Source of the DNA: Chitinophaga pinensis
Lineage (GTDB): Bacteria; Bacteroidota; Bacteroidia; SXHM01
Length of the DNA: 12,418 nt
Reading direction: 5' to 3'
Assembly (NCBI GenBank): GCA_945889235.1
Contig: CAMDBK010000061.1
Span: 1 to 12,418, forward strand
Shown in pieces: positions 6,451 through 12,418 of this stretch (within the stretch, counting starts at the first letter, position 1; the number at the start of each line of letters is the position of its first letter). The translations under genes were made by a program, and so were the position numbers. The notes under the pieces are model-generated. The model searched no databases. It had not been told where the DNA came from and worked only from the letters and a program-made list of their open reading frames with translations.

Positions 6451-7308
6451 GTGGCGAAAGATACAGTTTTTCAAAAGAAACAAACGCTGAATTGCAGAGG
6501 AAAACTTCTGGATTTATCAACGCCTGTGGTGATGGGAATTTTAAACCTTACACCTGATTCATTTTACGATGGCGGAGAAATAAACAGCATTGACGCAGCT
6601 ATAGAAAAATGTTCTTTAATGCTGGAAGAAGGCGCTGCAATCATTGATGTGGGCGCATATTCCAGTCGCCCGGGTGCGGAAGATATAAGCGAAGAAGAAG
6701 AGCTGAAAAGATTGTTGCCTTACCTGAAAGAATTGGTGATAAATTTTCCTGACGCTGTTTTTTCAGTGGATACATTCAGGGCTAATGTTGCTGAGAAAGC
6801 AATTGAAAACGGAGCATCTATCATCAATGATATTTCGGGAGGGAACGATGAAATGTTTCAAACTGTGAGAGAATTGGGAGTTCCCTATATTCTGATGCAC
6901 ATAAAAGGAACACCGCAAACCATGCAACAAAATTTAAAGGAAGGGAAAATCCTAAATGAAGTGATAATGTACTTTTCTGAGAAGTTAAACAAACTTCACA
7001 AACTCGGAGTAAATGATATTATTCTTGACCCGGGCTTTGGTTTCGGAAAAACGCTGGAGCAGAATTATGAATTACTGAAAGCGTTTGAACAATTCAGAAT
7101 ATTTGACAAACCAGTATTGGCAGGTATTTCCCGAAAATCAATGATTAATAAAGTGCTGGGAACAAAACCGGAAGCTGCATTGAACGGAACTACCGTTCTG
7201 AATACCTTATTAATAGAAAAAGGTGCAGCTATTCTGCGGGTGCATGATGTGAAGGAAGCAGTGGAAGCAGTGAAACTTGTTCAGCAGTTTAATTCAACGC
7301 AACTTTAA
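6451..7308 (+). CDS. folP: Dihydropteroate synthase
   Basis: This 285-residue TIM-barrel enzyme joins 6-hydroxymethyl-dihydropterin diphosphate with p-aminobenzoate to make dihydropteroate in folate synthesis; it is the sulfonamide target. Signatures are in order: VMGILNLTPDSFYDGG (27-42), with the N-x-T-P-D-S-F loop that binds diphosphate and Mg2+, IIDVGAYSSRPGA (64-76), with Arg73-Pro-Gly of the second flexible loop, SVDTFR, NDISGG, LDPGFGFGKTLEQNYELL, AGISRKS, and the C-terminal RVHDV with the Arg-x-His anion-binding pair. The length is normal. The start is GTG at 6451, since no ATG lies upstream in frame near the conserved region; the N-terminus is therefore less certain than the rest. 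The last 20 nt overlap the convergent small gene at 7289-7552. Confidence 0.97.
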   Translation: MAKDTVFQKKQTLNCRGKLLDLSTPVVMGILNLTPDSFYDGGEINSIDAAIEKCSLMLEEGAAIIDVGAYSSRPGAEDISEEEELKRLLPYLKELVINFPDAVFSVDTFRANVAEKAIENGASIINDISGGNDEMFQTVRELGVPYILMHIKGTPQTMQQNLKEGKILNEVIMYFSEKLNKLHKLGVNDIILDPGFGFGKTLEQNYELLKAFEQFRIFDKPVLAGISRKSMINKVLGTKPEAALNGTTVLNTLLIEKGAAILRVHDVKEAVEAVKLVQQFNSTQL

Positions 7309-7552
7309 GGTATTTATCCACCTTTTCGTTTCTCTTGCGGGCTAAACTGGCAAAGTTCAGGATGTTGAGCAATGTTTTCTCATTAGGCAAAAACTCCATG
7401 GCAGCAATGAGCGATTGCAGTTCGCGGGTCATTTCATATTCTTCGCTGAACCAAATTTCTTTTTCCAAAGATTTATTAAGCGCAACTGCGGCTGTGCTTG
7501 TATTATCAGGATTTTCATAAACAAGCTCTGTTACTTCTTCAAACGTCAACAT
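7289..7552 (-). CDS. Small conserved-looking hypothetical protein
   Basis: This is an 87-residue, highly charged, predicted mostly helical cytoplasmic protein with no signal peptide or transmembrane segment. It begins MLTFEEVTELVYENPD, and is rich in Glu, Leu and Asn. The overall look (helical acidic first half, a central proline in FLPNEKTLLNIL, basic C-terminus) recalls short Bacteroidota proteins sometimes found beside sigma-factor genes, but no sigma factor is here and I do not recognise the family. The ATG at 7552 is chosen; an ATG at 7600 would add 16 residues. It overlaps the end of folP by 20 nt on the opposite strand and is divergent from truA. The overlap and small size leave some doubt, but its codon use and composition look like a real protein. 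Confidence 0.55.
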   Translation of the reverse strand: MLTFEEVTELVYENPDNTSTAAVALNKSLEKEIWFSEEYEMTRELQSLIAAMEFLPNEKTLLNILNFASLARKRNEKVDKYLKVALN

Positions 7553-7635
7553 ATCATTCTTGCATTTAAGATTACAAGGTTTTAACGCCAGAATTTCCAA
7601 TTTGTTGTTGTGCGGTTTAAATTTCTGTGGAATAT

Positions 7636-7643
7636 TACTTTTG
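7636..7643 (+). promoter_or_regulatory. Probable -7 promoter box for truA-exporter pair
   Basis: TACTTTTG matches TAnnTTTG and ends 15 nt before the truA ATG, giving a very short leader, as is common in Bacteroidota. The nearest upstream TTG (7608-7610) is 25 nt away, longer than the usual ~19-nt spacer, so the -33 element is unsupported. It would drive both truA and the overlapping ABC exporter gene. Confidence 0.45.
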
Positions 7644-7658
7644 TCGCCTCAACTAATC

Positions 7659-8423
7659 ATGCTTTACCCCCGCTATTTTCTAAAACTTGCTTATAAAGGC
7701 ACCAACTTTCATGGCTGGCAGGTGCAGGCAAATGCTCATTCGGTGCAGGCAGAACTTATTTCAGTTTTATCAAAAGTATTGCGCGAAGAAGTTTATATTT
7801 ACGGTGCAGGGCGTACCGATACCGGGGTTCACGCTGCGGAAATGTATGCGCACTTTGATTGCAGCAGAGATTTAATTCCCGGAAAAAAAGATTTGATTTA
7901 CCACATTAACTGCACGCTTAATAAAGATGTTGCCGTGCTGGATATTGTACGTGTCCGCGACAATGCCCATGCTCGTTTTGATGCCATTGCCCGTACTTAC
8001 AAATACCAGATAACACATACTCCAAATCCGTTTTTACGTGATTATACCTGGTTTATTTATGGTGAATTAGACATGGAGAAAATGAACAAAGGCGCAACAT
8101 CGTTGTTGGGTAAAAAGGATTTTAAAAGTTTCACAAAGGGAAACACACAGGTTGACAACTATATCTGTGATGTGCAGTTTGCAGAATGGAAACAAGAAGG
8201 CGATATACTTGTGTTTACCATAACAGCCAACCGTTTTTTGCGCAACATGGTTCGCGCTATTGTTGGCACATTGGTAGGTGTAGGCAAAAACAAAATAACC
8301 TTTGAGCAACTTGACAAAATTGTAGAAGGACAAAACCGAGCAGAAGCAGGATTTTCAGTGCCTGCTCAAGGTTTGTCGCTTGTTAAAATTGAATATAAGA
8401 ATGACGTATTTATAAATGAGTAA
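7659..8423 (+). CDS. truA: tRNA pseudouridine(38-40) synthase TruA
   Basis: This 254-residue cytoplasmic enzyme isomerises uridines 38-40 in the tRNA anticodon stem. It starts with the family pattern RYFLKLAYKGTNFHGWQVQ (5-23). The catalytic motif GAGRTDTGVHA (49-59) follows with Asp54, and the C-terminal half has YKYQI and RNMVRAIVGTLVGVG, the conserved tRNA- and uridine-binding segments. The length is that of a typical TruA. The ATG at 7659 is chosen because conserved residues begin right after it; a further-upstream ATG at 7560 would add 33 residues that overlap the leader region and the -7 box. Its stop codon overlaps the start of the ABC exporter (ATGAGTAA, 8 nt), implying translational coupling. 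Confidence 0.97.
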   Translation: MLYPRYFLKLAYKGTNFHGWQVQANAHSVQAELISVLSKVLREEVYIYGAGRTDTGVHAAEMYAHFDCSRDLIPGKKDLIYHINCTLNKDVAVLDIVRVRDNAHARFDAIARTYKYQITHTPNPFLRDYTWFIYGELDMEKMNKGATSLLGKKDFKSFTKGNTQVDNYICDVQFAEWKQEGDILVFTITANRFLRNMVRAIVGTLVGVGKNKITFEQLDKIVEGQNRAEAGFSVPAQGLSLVKIEYKNDVFINE

Positions 8424-10185
8424 AGTAACAGGTAACGCAGTAGATTTTCCGGTTTTGAGCAGAGTGTTTGAGTTTGTAAAGCCTTACAAAAAGACTTTTG
8501 CTATTACGCTGTTTCTTACCATTGCGCTGGCTTTCCTCTCGCCACTTCGCCCCTGGCTGATTCAATATACGTTTGACCATCACATTGCAAGTGGTGATGC
8601 GCAAAGCCTGCTCTATATGACCTTGCTGATGGTGATATTGCTTTTTGCCGAAGCCATCCTCAATTTCTATTATATCTATTTAGCCAACTGGCTGGGACAG
8701 GTGGTTATCCGTGATTTGCGGGTAAAGCTCTACTCACATATCAATCAATTCCGCTTAAAATATTTTGACCATACACCAATAGGAACATTGGTTACCCGCG
8801 TTATTTCAGATATGGAAACCATTGCCGATATTTTCTCGGAAGGCTTGCTGGTTATTATTGGTGATGTACTGAAACTGATAGTAGTTATTGGTGTAATGTT
8901 TTGGGTGGATTACCGTTTGGCGTTAATCAGTCTTTCCACTATTCCCTTACTTCTGTTCAGCACCTGGCTGTTTAAGAATGCTATTAAATCATCGTTTCAG
9001 GAAGTGCGTAACGAGGTAGCAAAGCTCAATGCGTTTTTGCAGGAACACATTACGGGGATGAATGTGGTTCAAATCTTCAACCGCGAGGACGAGGAAATGG
9101 ACCGTTTTAAAAAGATAAACGCCCGTCACCGCGATGCTAACATTGATTCGGTTTGGTACTATTCTATTTTTCTTCCGGTGGTGGAGGTGCTGTCTGCGGT
9201 ATCTATAGGGCTGCTGGTTTGGTGGGGTGCAAAAGGTGTTATCCGTGACCAGGTAACATTGGGAAACCTTGTTGCTTTTATTCTTTACATCCACATGCTT
9301 TTCCGTCCTATCCGAGAGCTTGCCGATAGGTTCAACACCCTGCAAATGGGTATGGTCAGCAGCGAGCGTGTATTTAAAGTTATGGACACCGTTTCGGTAA
9401 TTGACAACACCGGAAAACAAAACATGGATGCAATGAAAGGCGAAATAAAATTTGAAGACGTTTGGTTTGCCTACAACGATGAGGACTGGGTTTTGAAAGG
9501 CATTTCGTTCTCCGTTAAGCCTGGTGAAACGATGGCCTTGGTTGGTGAAACAGGTTCAGGAAAATCGAGTATCATCAGTTTACTCAGCCGCTTTTACGAA
9601 TACAACAAAGGCAAAATTACCATTGACGGCATTGATATCCGCGATTACGAGCTGAACGAACTGCGTAAAAACATTGCCGTGGTATTACAGGATGTATTCC
9701 TGTTCTCAGACACCATTGCCAATAACATTTCAATGAAAAATGAAGCGGTTACCAAAGAGCAAATACGTAAAGCCTCAATAGCGGTTGGAGCAGATGAGTT
9801 TATCAGTTCTCTTCCCGGAAATTATGATTACAACGTAATGGAACGCGGAGCAATGTTAAGTGTTGGTCAACGCCAACTGATTTCTTTTATCCGTGCCTAT
9901 ATTTATAATCCTAAAATATTGGTGTTGGACGAGGCCACATCTTCTATTGACACCGAATCAGAGTTTCTTATTCAGAAGGCAATGAATAAGCTAACCGAGA
10001 ACCGCACCTCCATCGTTATTGCCCACCGCCTTGCAACGGTTCAAAAAGCCGATAAAATTATTGTGCTTGACAAAGGTGAAATCCTTGAAATGGGAACCCA
10101 CCAGCAACTGCTCAAAAACAATGGGCACTACAAAACGCTGTTTGAATTGCAGTTTAAAAACAGCAAAGAATATACATTGATGTAA
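8416..10185 (+). CDS. MsbA-like ABC exporter (fused transmembrane and ATPase domains)
   Basis: This 589-residue half-transporter acts as a homodimer or heterodimer in the inner membrane. The first ~310 residues form a type IV exporter transmembrane domain with six helices, starting near residue 28. The ATPase domain (from about 341) has Walker A GETGSGKSS (377-385, Lys383), Q-loop Gln425, signature LSVGQ (481-485), Walker B ILVLDEA (501-507) with catalytic Glu506, D-loop SSID and H-loop His537. All catalytic residues are intact, so it should hydrolyse ATP on its own. It is classed as MsbA/MDR-like; lipid A precursor, other lipid or drug export are all possible and the sequence does not decide. 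The signature has Val instead of the usual Ser/Gly in LSGGQ (LSVGQ), which is common in this Bacteroidota group. It overlaps truA by 8 nt and is followed by the 43-bp repeat array. Confidence 0.93.
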   Translation: MSKVTGNAVDFPVLSRVFEFVKPYKKTFAITLFLTIALAFLSPLRPWLIQYTFDHHIASGDAQSLLYMTLLMVILLFAEAILNFYYIYLANWLGQVVIRDLRVKLYSHINQFRLKYFDHTPIGTLVTRVISDMETIADIFSEGLLVIIGDVLKLIVVIGVMFWVDYRLALISLSTIPLLLFSTWLFKNAIKSSFQEVRNEVAKLNAFLQEHITGMNVVQIFNREDEEMDRFKKINARHRDANIDSVWYYSIFLPVVEVLSAVSIGLLVWWGAKGVIRDQVTLGNLVAFILYIHMLFRPIRELADRFNTLQMGMVSSERVFKVMDTVSVIDNTGKQNMDAMKGEIKFEDVWFAYNDEDWVLKGISFSVKPGETMALVGETGSGKSSIISLLSRFYEYNKGKITIDGIDIRDYELNELRKNIAVVLQDVFLFSDTIANNISMKNEAVTKEQIRKASIAVGADEFISSLPGNYDYNVMERGAMLSVGQRQLISFIRAYIYNPKILVLDEATSSIDTESEFLIQKAMNKLTENRTSIVIAHRLATVQKADKIIVLDKGEILEMGTHQQLLKNNGHYKTLFELQFKNSKEYTLM

Positions 10186-10221
10186 TATACTATTATTTAT
10201 GCATTTAAATCGATTTATCTA

Positions 10222-10520
10222 ATGTATACATTCAATACTACGGATGCTGCAGAGGCTTCTGTAAACTATTACAAATCATGTTGCAGATAACGCAGATAGA
10301 GTTGAAAACTATTACAAACCAGCTTGCAGATACCGCAGAAGGGTCTGTATACTATTACAGACCGTGTTGCAGATACCACAGACAGGTCAGCAAACTATTA
10401 CAAACCATGTTACAGATACAGTAGAGATGTCTTCAAACTATTACAGACCGCGTTGCAGATACCACAGACGGGTCAGCAAACTATTACAAACCATGTTGCA
10501 GATACAGCAAACAGAGTTTG
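10222..10520 (+). repeat. 43-bp tandem repeat array, six units plus a degenerate one
   Basis: Six contiguous 43-bp units begin at 10263, 10306, 10349, 10392, 10435 and 10478, most starting AAACTATTACA and carrying GTTGCAGATAC in the middle. A decayed seventh copy precedes them (about 10222-10262; GATGCTGCAGA matches GATACCGCAGA). Units 3 and 5 differ at only three positions and units 4 and 6 share their first half, so there is also an 86-bp higher-order period. The array fills the 341-bp gap between the convergent exporter and DUF4293 genes; the remaining ~36 bp are AT-rich, with a 12-bp palindrome AATGTATACATT at 10221-10232. I see no GC-rich hairpin terminator. Since 43 is not a multiple of three, the units are read in all three frames in turn, which argues against a coding repeat. 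Confidence 0.93.
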
Positions 10521-10526
10521 ATATAT

Positions 10527-10976
10527 TTACCTTAAACGGTCAGCCGAGCGCACCAATTCCTCGTCTTTTTTAATAAATCTATTGGCGAAAATAATCATCA
10601 CCAAAGCTGTCAGAGGAGCAACCATCATTGGGCGAATTTCTGAAGTATAACCCACAAGTTCGGGAAGTGATTTTGCATTTTCAGCAAAATAGAAAATAGC
10701 AACAATTAAACCCGCAATAAGCAAGGTTGCAATTTTACAAAGCAATAATTGTTGCTTGCGGTTTTTATAAAGAAAAATAACAGCAACCACCACTAAAATG
10801 CTGGATACATTCAAAGCAATAGTGACAAAATAATCGAAGCTAAAAGCGCCAAGTCCGTAAATATAAAACAGCATGTGTTGCCCTTCTTTTTCAAAACCAT
10901 AAACCGGGAAAATAAAAAGCTGAGCAAGGAAAATAACAGCAAGAAAAAGAAAAATAGTTTGTTTACGTTGAATCAT
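10527..10976 (-). CDS. DUF4293 family membrane protein
   Basis: This 149-residue protein begins MIQRKQTIFLFLAV and ends KKDEELVRSADRLR, the N- and C-terminal hallmarks I associate with the Bacteroidota-specific DUF4293 family. Four hydrophobic segments are visible at about 7-24, 47-68, 80-99 and 117-132, so it is a four-helix inner-membrane protein with a charged C-terminal tail, probably cytoplasmic. The function is unknown. The length is normal and the ATG start is clear. It has the best promoter in the window (11002-11031), is divergent from the collagen-like gene, and its stop codon lies 7 nt beyond the 43-bp repeat array. Confidence 0.9.
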   Translation of the reverse strand: MIQRKQTIFLFLAVIFLAQLFIFPVYGFEKEGQHMLFYIYGLGAFSFDYFVTIALNVSSILVVVAVIFLYKNRKQQLLLCKIATLLIAGLIVAIFYFAENAKSLPELVGYTSEIRPMMVAPLTALVMIIFANRFIKKDEELVRSADRLR

Positions 10977-11001
10977 GATGCTTAATACAAATTTCAGGGA
11001 G

Positions 11002-11031
11002 CAAATGTAAGTGCATCAGTTTGACATACAA
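11002..11031 (-). promoter_or_regulatory. Bacteroidota-type promoter of the DUF4293 gene
   Basis: Reading the minus strand, TTG (11029-11031) is followed by a 19-nt spacer and TACATTTG (11002-11009), matching the TTG-N19-TAnnTTTG architecture of Bacteroidota primary promoters. The -7 box ends 25 nt upstream of the ATG. It is the only promoter in the window where both boxes and spacing fit. The -7 context CTTACATTTG is identical to that upstream of prmA. Confidence 0.7.
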
Positions 11032-11105
11032 CTATAATTATATGTTGCTAATCGAAATTAAACAAGAATTAGTCTTATAATTCAATAGTAATTGTAAAGA
11101 TATTC

Positions 11106-11113
11106 TAGCTTTG
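11106..11113 (+). promoter_or_regulatory. Probable -7 box for the collagen-like gene
   Basis: TAGCTTTG matches TAnnTTTG, 35 nt before the ATG at 11149. The leader between them is A-rich just before the start (ACAAAAAAATATTTATTC), as is usual for Bacteroidota translation starts. No TTG lies at the expected -33 distance; the nearest (11092-11094) leaves only an 11-nt spacer. Confidence 0.45.
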
Positions 11114-11148
11114 CTATTATTAGTTCAGCCACAAAAAAATATTTATTC

Positions 11149-12418
11149 ATGAAAAAAATATTCACACTCATTCTCTCTATTACTTTATTATCAACTGGCC
11201 TTCTGAAAGCCCAGGATAATATGGGTATCGGCACACTTGCTCCGGATCCTTCCTCCATACTGGATCTTACTTCGGATGACAAAGGATTTTTGGTTCCAAG
11301 AATGACCACAGCTCAAAAATTGGCAATCCCTTCACCGGCCACAGGATTGCTTGTTTTCGATATAACAACAAATAACTTCTGGTATTTTGACGGAATCATT
11401 TGGGTACAAGCAATTGGACCGATGGGTCCAACAGGACCGCAAGGACTTCAGGGATTAAACGGAGCAACAGGTGCGCAAGGACCTACAGGATTAGCCGGAG
11501 TTACCGGTACTACAGGAACACAAGGAATACAGGGAGTAACAGGTGCGCAAGGAACGCAAGGAGTTGCAGGACCAACAGGTCCTCAAGGATTAACTGGCTC
11601 ACAAGGCCCGCAAGGTCCAACTGGTGCTGCAGGATTAAATGGGGCTAACGGGGCTACAGGCGCTCAAGGTCCAACTGGTGTTGCAGGTCTTAACGGAACA
11701 ACAGGCGCTACAGGACCAACAGGCCCTTCAGGATTAAATGGTGCTACTGGTGTTCAGGGCTCAACAGGCCCGCAAGGTCCAACTGGTGCTACAGGACTAA
11801 GCGGATCAACAGGCGCTACAGGGCCAACAGGTCCTTCAGGATTAAATGGGGCTACTGGCGTTCAGGGCTCAACAGGTCCGCAAGGGCCAACTGGTGTTGC
11901 AGGACTTAACGGAACAACAGGCGCTACAGGTCCAACAGGATTAGCTGGGGCTATTGGCGCTCAGGGCGCAACAGGCCCGCAAGGTCCAACTGGTGTTGCA
12001 GGACTTAACGGAACAACAGGCGCTACAGGTCCAACTGGACCACAGGGAATACAAGGAAATTCAGGCGCTACAGGTGCTCAAGGTCCAATTGGTCCAATTG
12101 GATTAACTGGTGCTACTGGACCTCAGGGCCCTATCGGTCCTACAGGTTTAACAGGCGCAGATGGTGCTGACGGTGCTACTGGTGCTCAGGGACCAATCGG
12201 TCCTACAGGTGCTGATGGACAAGACGGTGTTGATGGTGCTACTGGACCTCAGGGACCAATCGGTCCTACAGGTTTAACAGGTGCAGATGGTACTGACGGA
12301 CAAGATGGTGTTGATGGTGCTACTGGTGCTCAGGGCCCTATCGGTCCTACAGGTGCAGATGGTGCTGATGGACAAGATGGTGTTGATGGTGTTACAGGTG
12401 CTCAGGGACCAATCGGTC
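11149..12418 (+). CDS. Secreted collagen-like protein, 3' end outside window
   Basis: This open frame of at least 423 codons has no stop before the window edge. Residues 1-21 are a Sec signal peptide (KK, hydrophobic core, then LKA before Q22). A ~70-residue N-terminal head follows, with GIGT (26-29), SILDLTS (36-42), KGFLVPRMTTAQ (45-56) and YFDGIIWVQ (79-87). This module is common on Bacteroidota surface and tail-fibre-like proteins. From residue 90 (11416) there are 111 unbroken Gly-X-Y triplets. They contain no Lys, Arg or Glu, Thr is frequent at Y, and Pro is only at X. The first 82 triplets are wholly uncharged; from 12154 Asp appears (GAD, GQD, GVD). A trimeric collagen-like fibre at the cell surface is inferred. 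The C-terminal anchor or secretion signal is not visible. ATG is the first start after the promoter box. Confidence 0.92.
   Translation, partial: MKKIFTLILSITLLSTGLLKAQDNMGIGTLAPDPSSILDLTSDDKGFLVPRMTTAQKLAIPSPATGLLVFDITTNNFWYFDGIIWVQAIGPMGPTGPQGLQGLNGATGAQGPTGLAGVTGTTGTQGIQGVTGAQGTQGVAGPTGPQGLTGSQGPQGPTGAAGLNGANGATGAQGPTGVAGLNGTTGATGPTGPSGLNGATGVQGSTGPQGPTGATGLSGSTGATGPTGPSGLNGATGVQGSTGPQGPTGVAGLNGTTGATGPTGLAGAIGAQGATGPQGPTGVAGLNGTTGATGPTGPQGIQGNSGATGAQGPIGPIGLTGATGPQGPIGPTGLTGADGADGATGAQGPIGPTGADGQDGVDGATGPQGPIGPTGLTGADGTDGQDGVDGATGAQGPIGPTGADGADGQDGVDGVTGAQGPIG
11713..12027 (+). repeat. 108/99-bp internal repeats of the collagen-like gene
   Basis: Two 108-bp units (11713-11820 and 11821-11928; 12 triplets each) differ at 11 positions, six of them silent third bases of Gly codons. 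A 99-bp third unit follows (11929-12027), diverged in its first half. A 50-bp stretch beginning CCAACTGGTGTTGCAGGACT is identical at 11887 and 11986, and nearly so at 11671. This pattern indicates recent duplication or gene conversion, so copy number is likely to vary. Confidence 0.8.
12112..12418 (+). repeat. Aspartate-bearing repeat module of the collagen-like gene
   Basis: Blocks of the form GAT-GPQ/GAQ-GPI-GPT followed by two to five Asp or GLT triplets recur from 12112, 12175, 12238, 12319 and about 12391. Two versions alternate: GPQ blocks carry GLT before the Asp run and GAQ blocks do not. The like-versions repeat at offsets of 126 and 144 bp. The array continues beyond the window edge. 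Confidence 0.75.

Noticed and set aside
8989..9420. 143-codon minus-strand frame inside the ABC exporter
   Set aside because: It is wholly antisense to the exporter's conserved coding sequence, and its His/Asn-rich composition is typical of an antisense shadow.
10186..10262. Intrinsic terminator after the ABC exporter
   Set aside because: The region is AT-rich with only a 12-bp AT palindrome; there is no GC-rich stem followed by a T-run.
10263..10520. CRISPR array
   Set aside because: The units are regular, but the 'variable' part of each 43-bp unit is only about 15 bp and itself similar between units, so there are no true spacers. No cas genes are present.
10324..10521. Short open frames running through the 43-bp repeats
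   Set aside because: Because 43 is not divisible by three, the same repeat is read in three frames in turn and stays open by chance. The peptides resemble nothing and lie between convergent genes.
11082..11309. Minus-strand frame overlapping the collagen-like start
   Set aside because: It is antisense to the signal peptide and head of a well-supported gene and shows no recognisable protein features.
11400..11648. Arg/Ser/Asn-rich frame inside the collagen-like gene
   Set aside because: It is the out-of-frame reading of the Gly-X-Y repeat; the collagen frame has a signal peptide and known head and stays open to the window edge.

Overview
The window looks like chromosomal DNA of a member of the Bacteroidota, from a lineage I cannot name further. 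The evidence is the AT-rich composition, the lack of Shine-Dalgarno sequences, promoter boxes of the TAnnTTTG type, two Bacteroidota-typical families (the BT_3928-like DoxX protein and DUF4293), and a Bacteroidota-style 'GIGT...LDLTS..KGFLVPRMT' surface-protein N-terminus. I see no rRNA, tRNA, integrase, transposase or CRISPR array.

Layout. At the left edge is prmA (ribosomal protein L11 methyltransferase, minus strand). A polytopic membrane glycosyltransferase-like gene (plus strand) follows. A tight minus-strand run (5662 to 2523) comes next: a DoxX/thioredoxin-like membrane protein, an orphan DppB-type ABC permease and tpiA. Upstream of it, separated by a double-hairpin repeat, lies a tandem DUF1599 gene (minus). 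This is divergent from folP (dihydropteroate synthase, plus). A small unknown gene (minus) overlaps the 3' end of folP. Then truA (tRNA pseudouridine synthase) and an MsbA-like ABC exporter form an overlapping plus-strand pair. Six 43-bp tandem repeats fill the space before the convergent DUF4293 membrane protein. The last gene is a secreted collagen-like protein with 111 uninterrupted Gly-X-Y triplets, and it runs off the right edge.

Most of the genes are housekeeping: folate synthesis, glycolysis, tRNA and ribosome modification, and lipid or drug export. From memory, folP / DUF1599 - DoxX - tpiA - prmA is a recurrent Bacteroidota neighbourhood. Here it seems to be interrupted twice, by the orphan permease and by the glycosyltransferase gene on the opposite strand. 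The accessory interest lies in the non-coding repeats (a palindrome near 944, the 62-bp double hairpin near 5739, AT-rich repeats near 6348, the 43-bp array near 10263) and in the collagen-like gene, whose internal repeats are still nearly identical at DNA level. I see no clear sign of a new multi-gene system. The most unusual items are the collagen-like protein with its neutral-to-aspartate switch, the 43/86-bp array and the paired-hairpin element.
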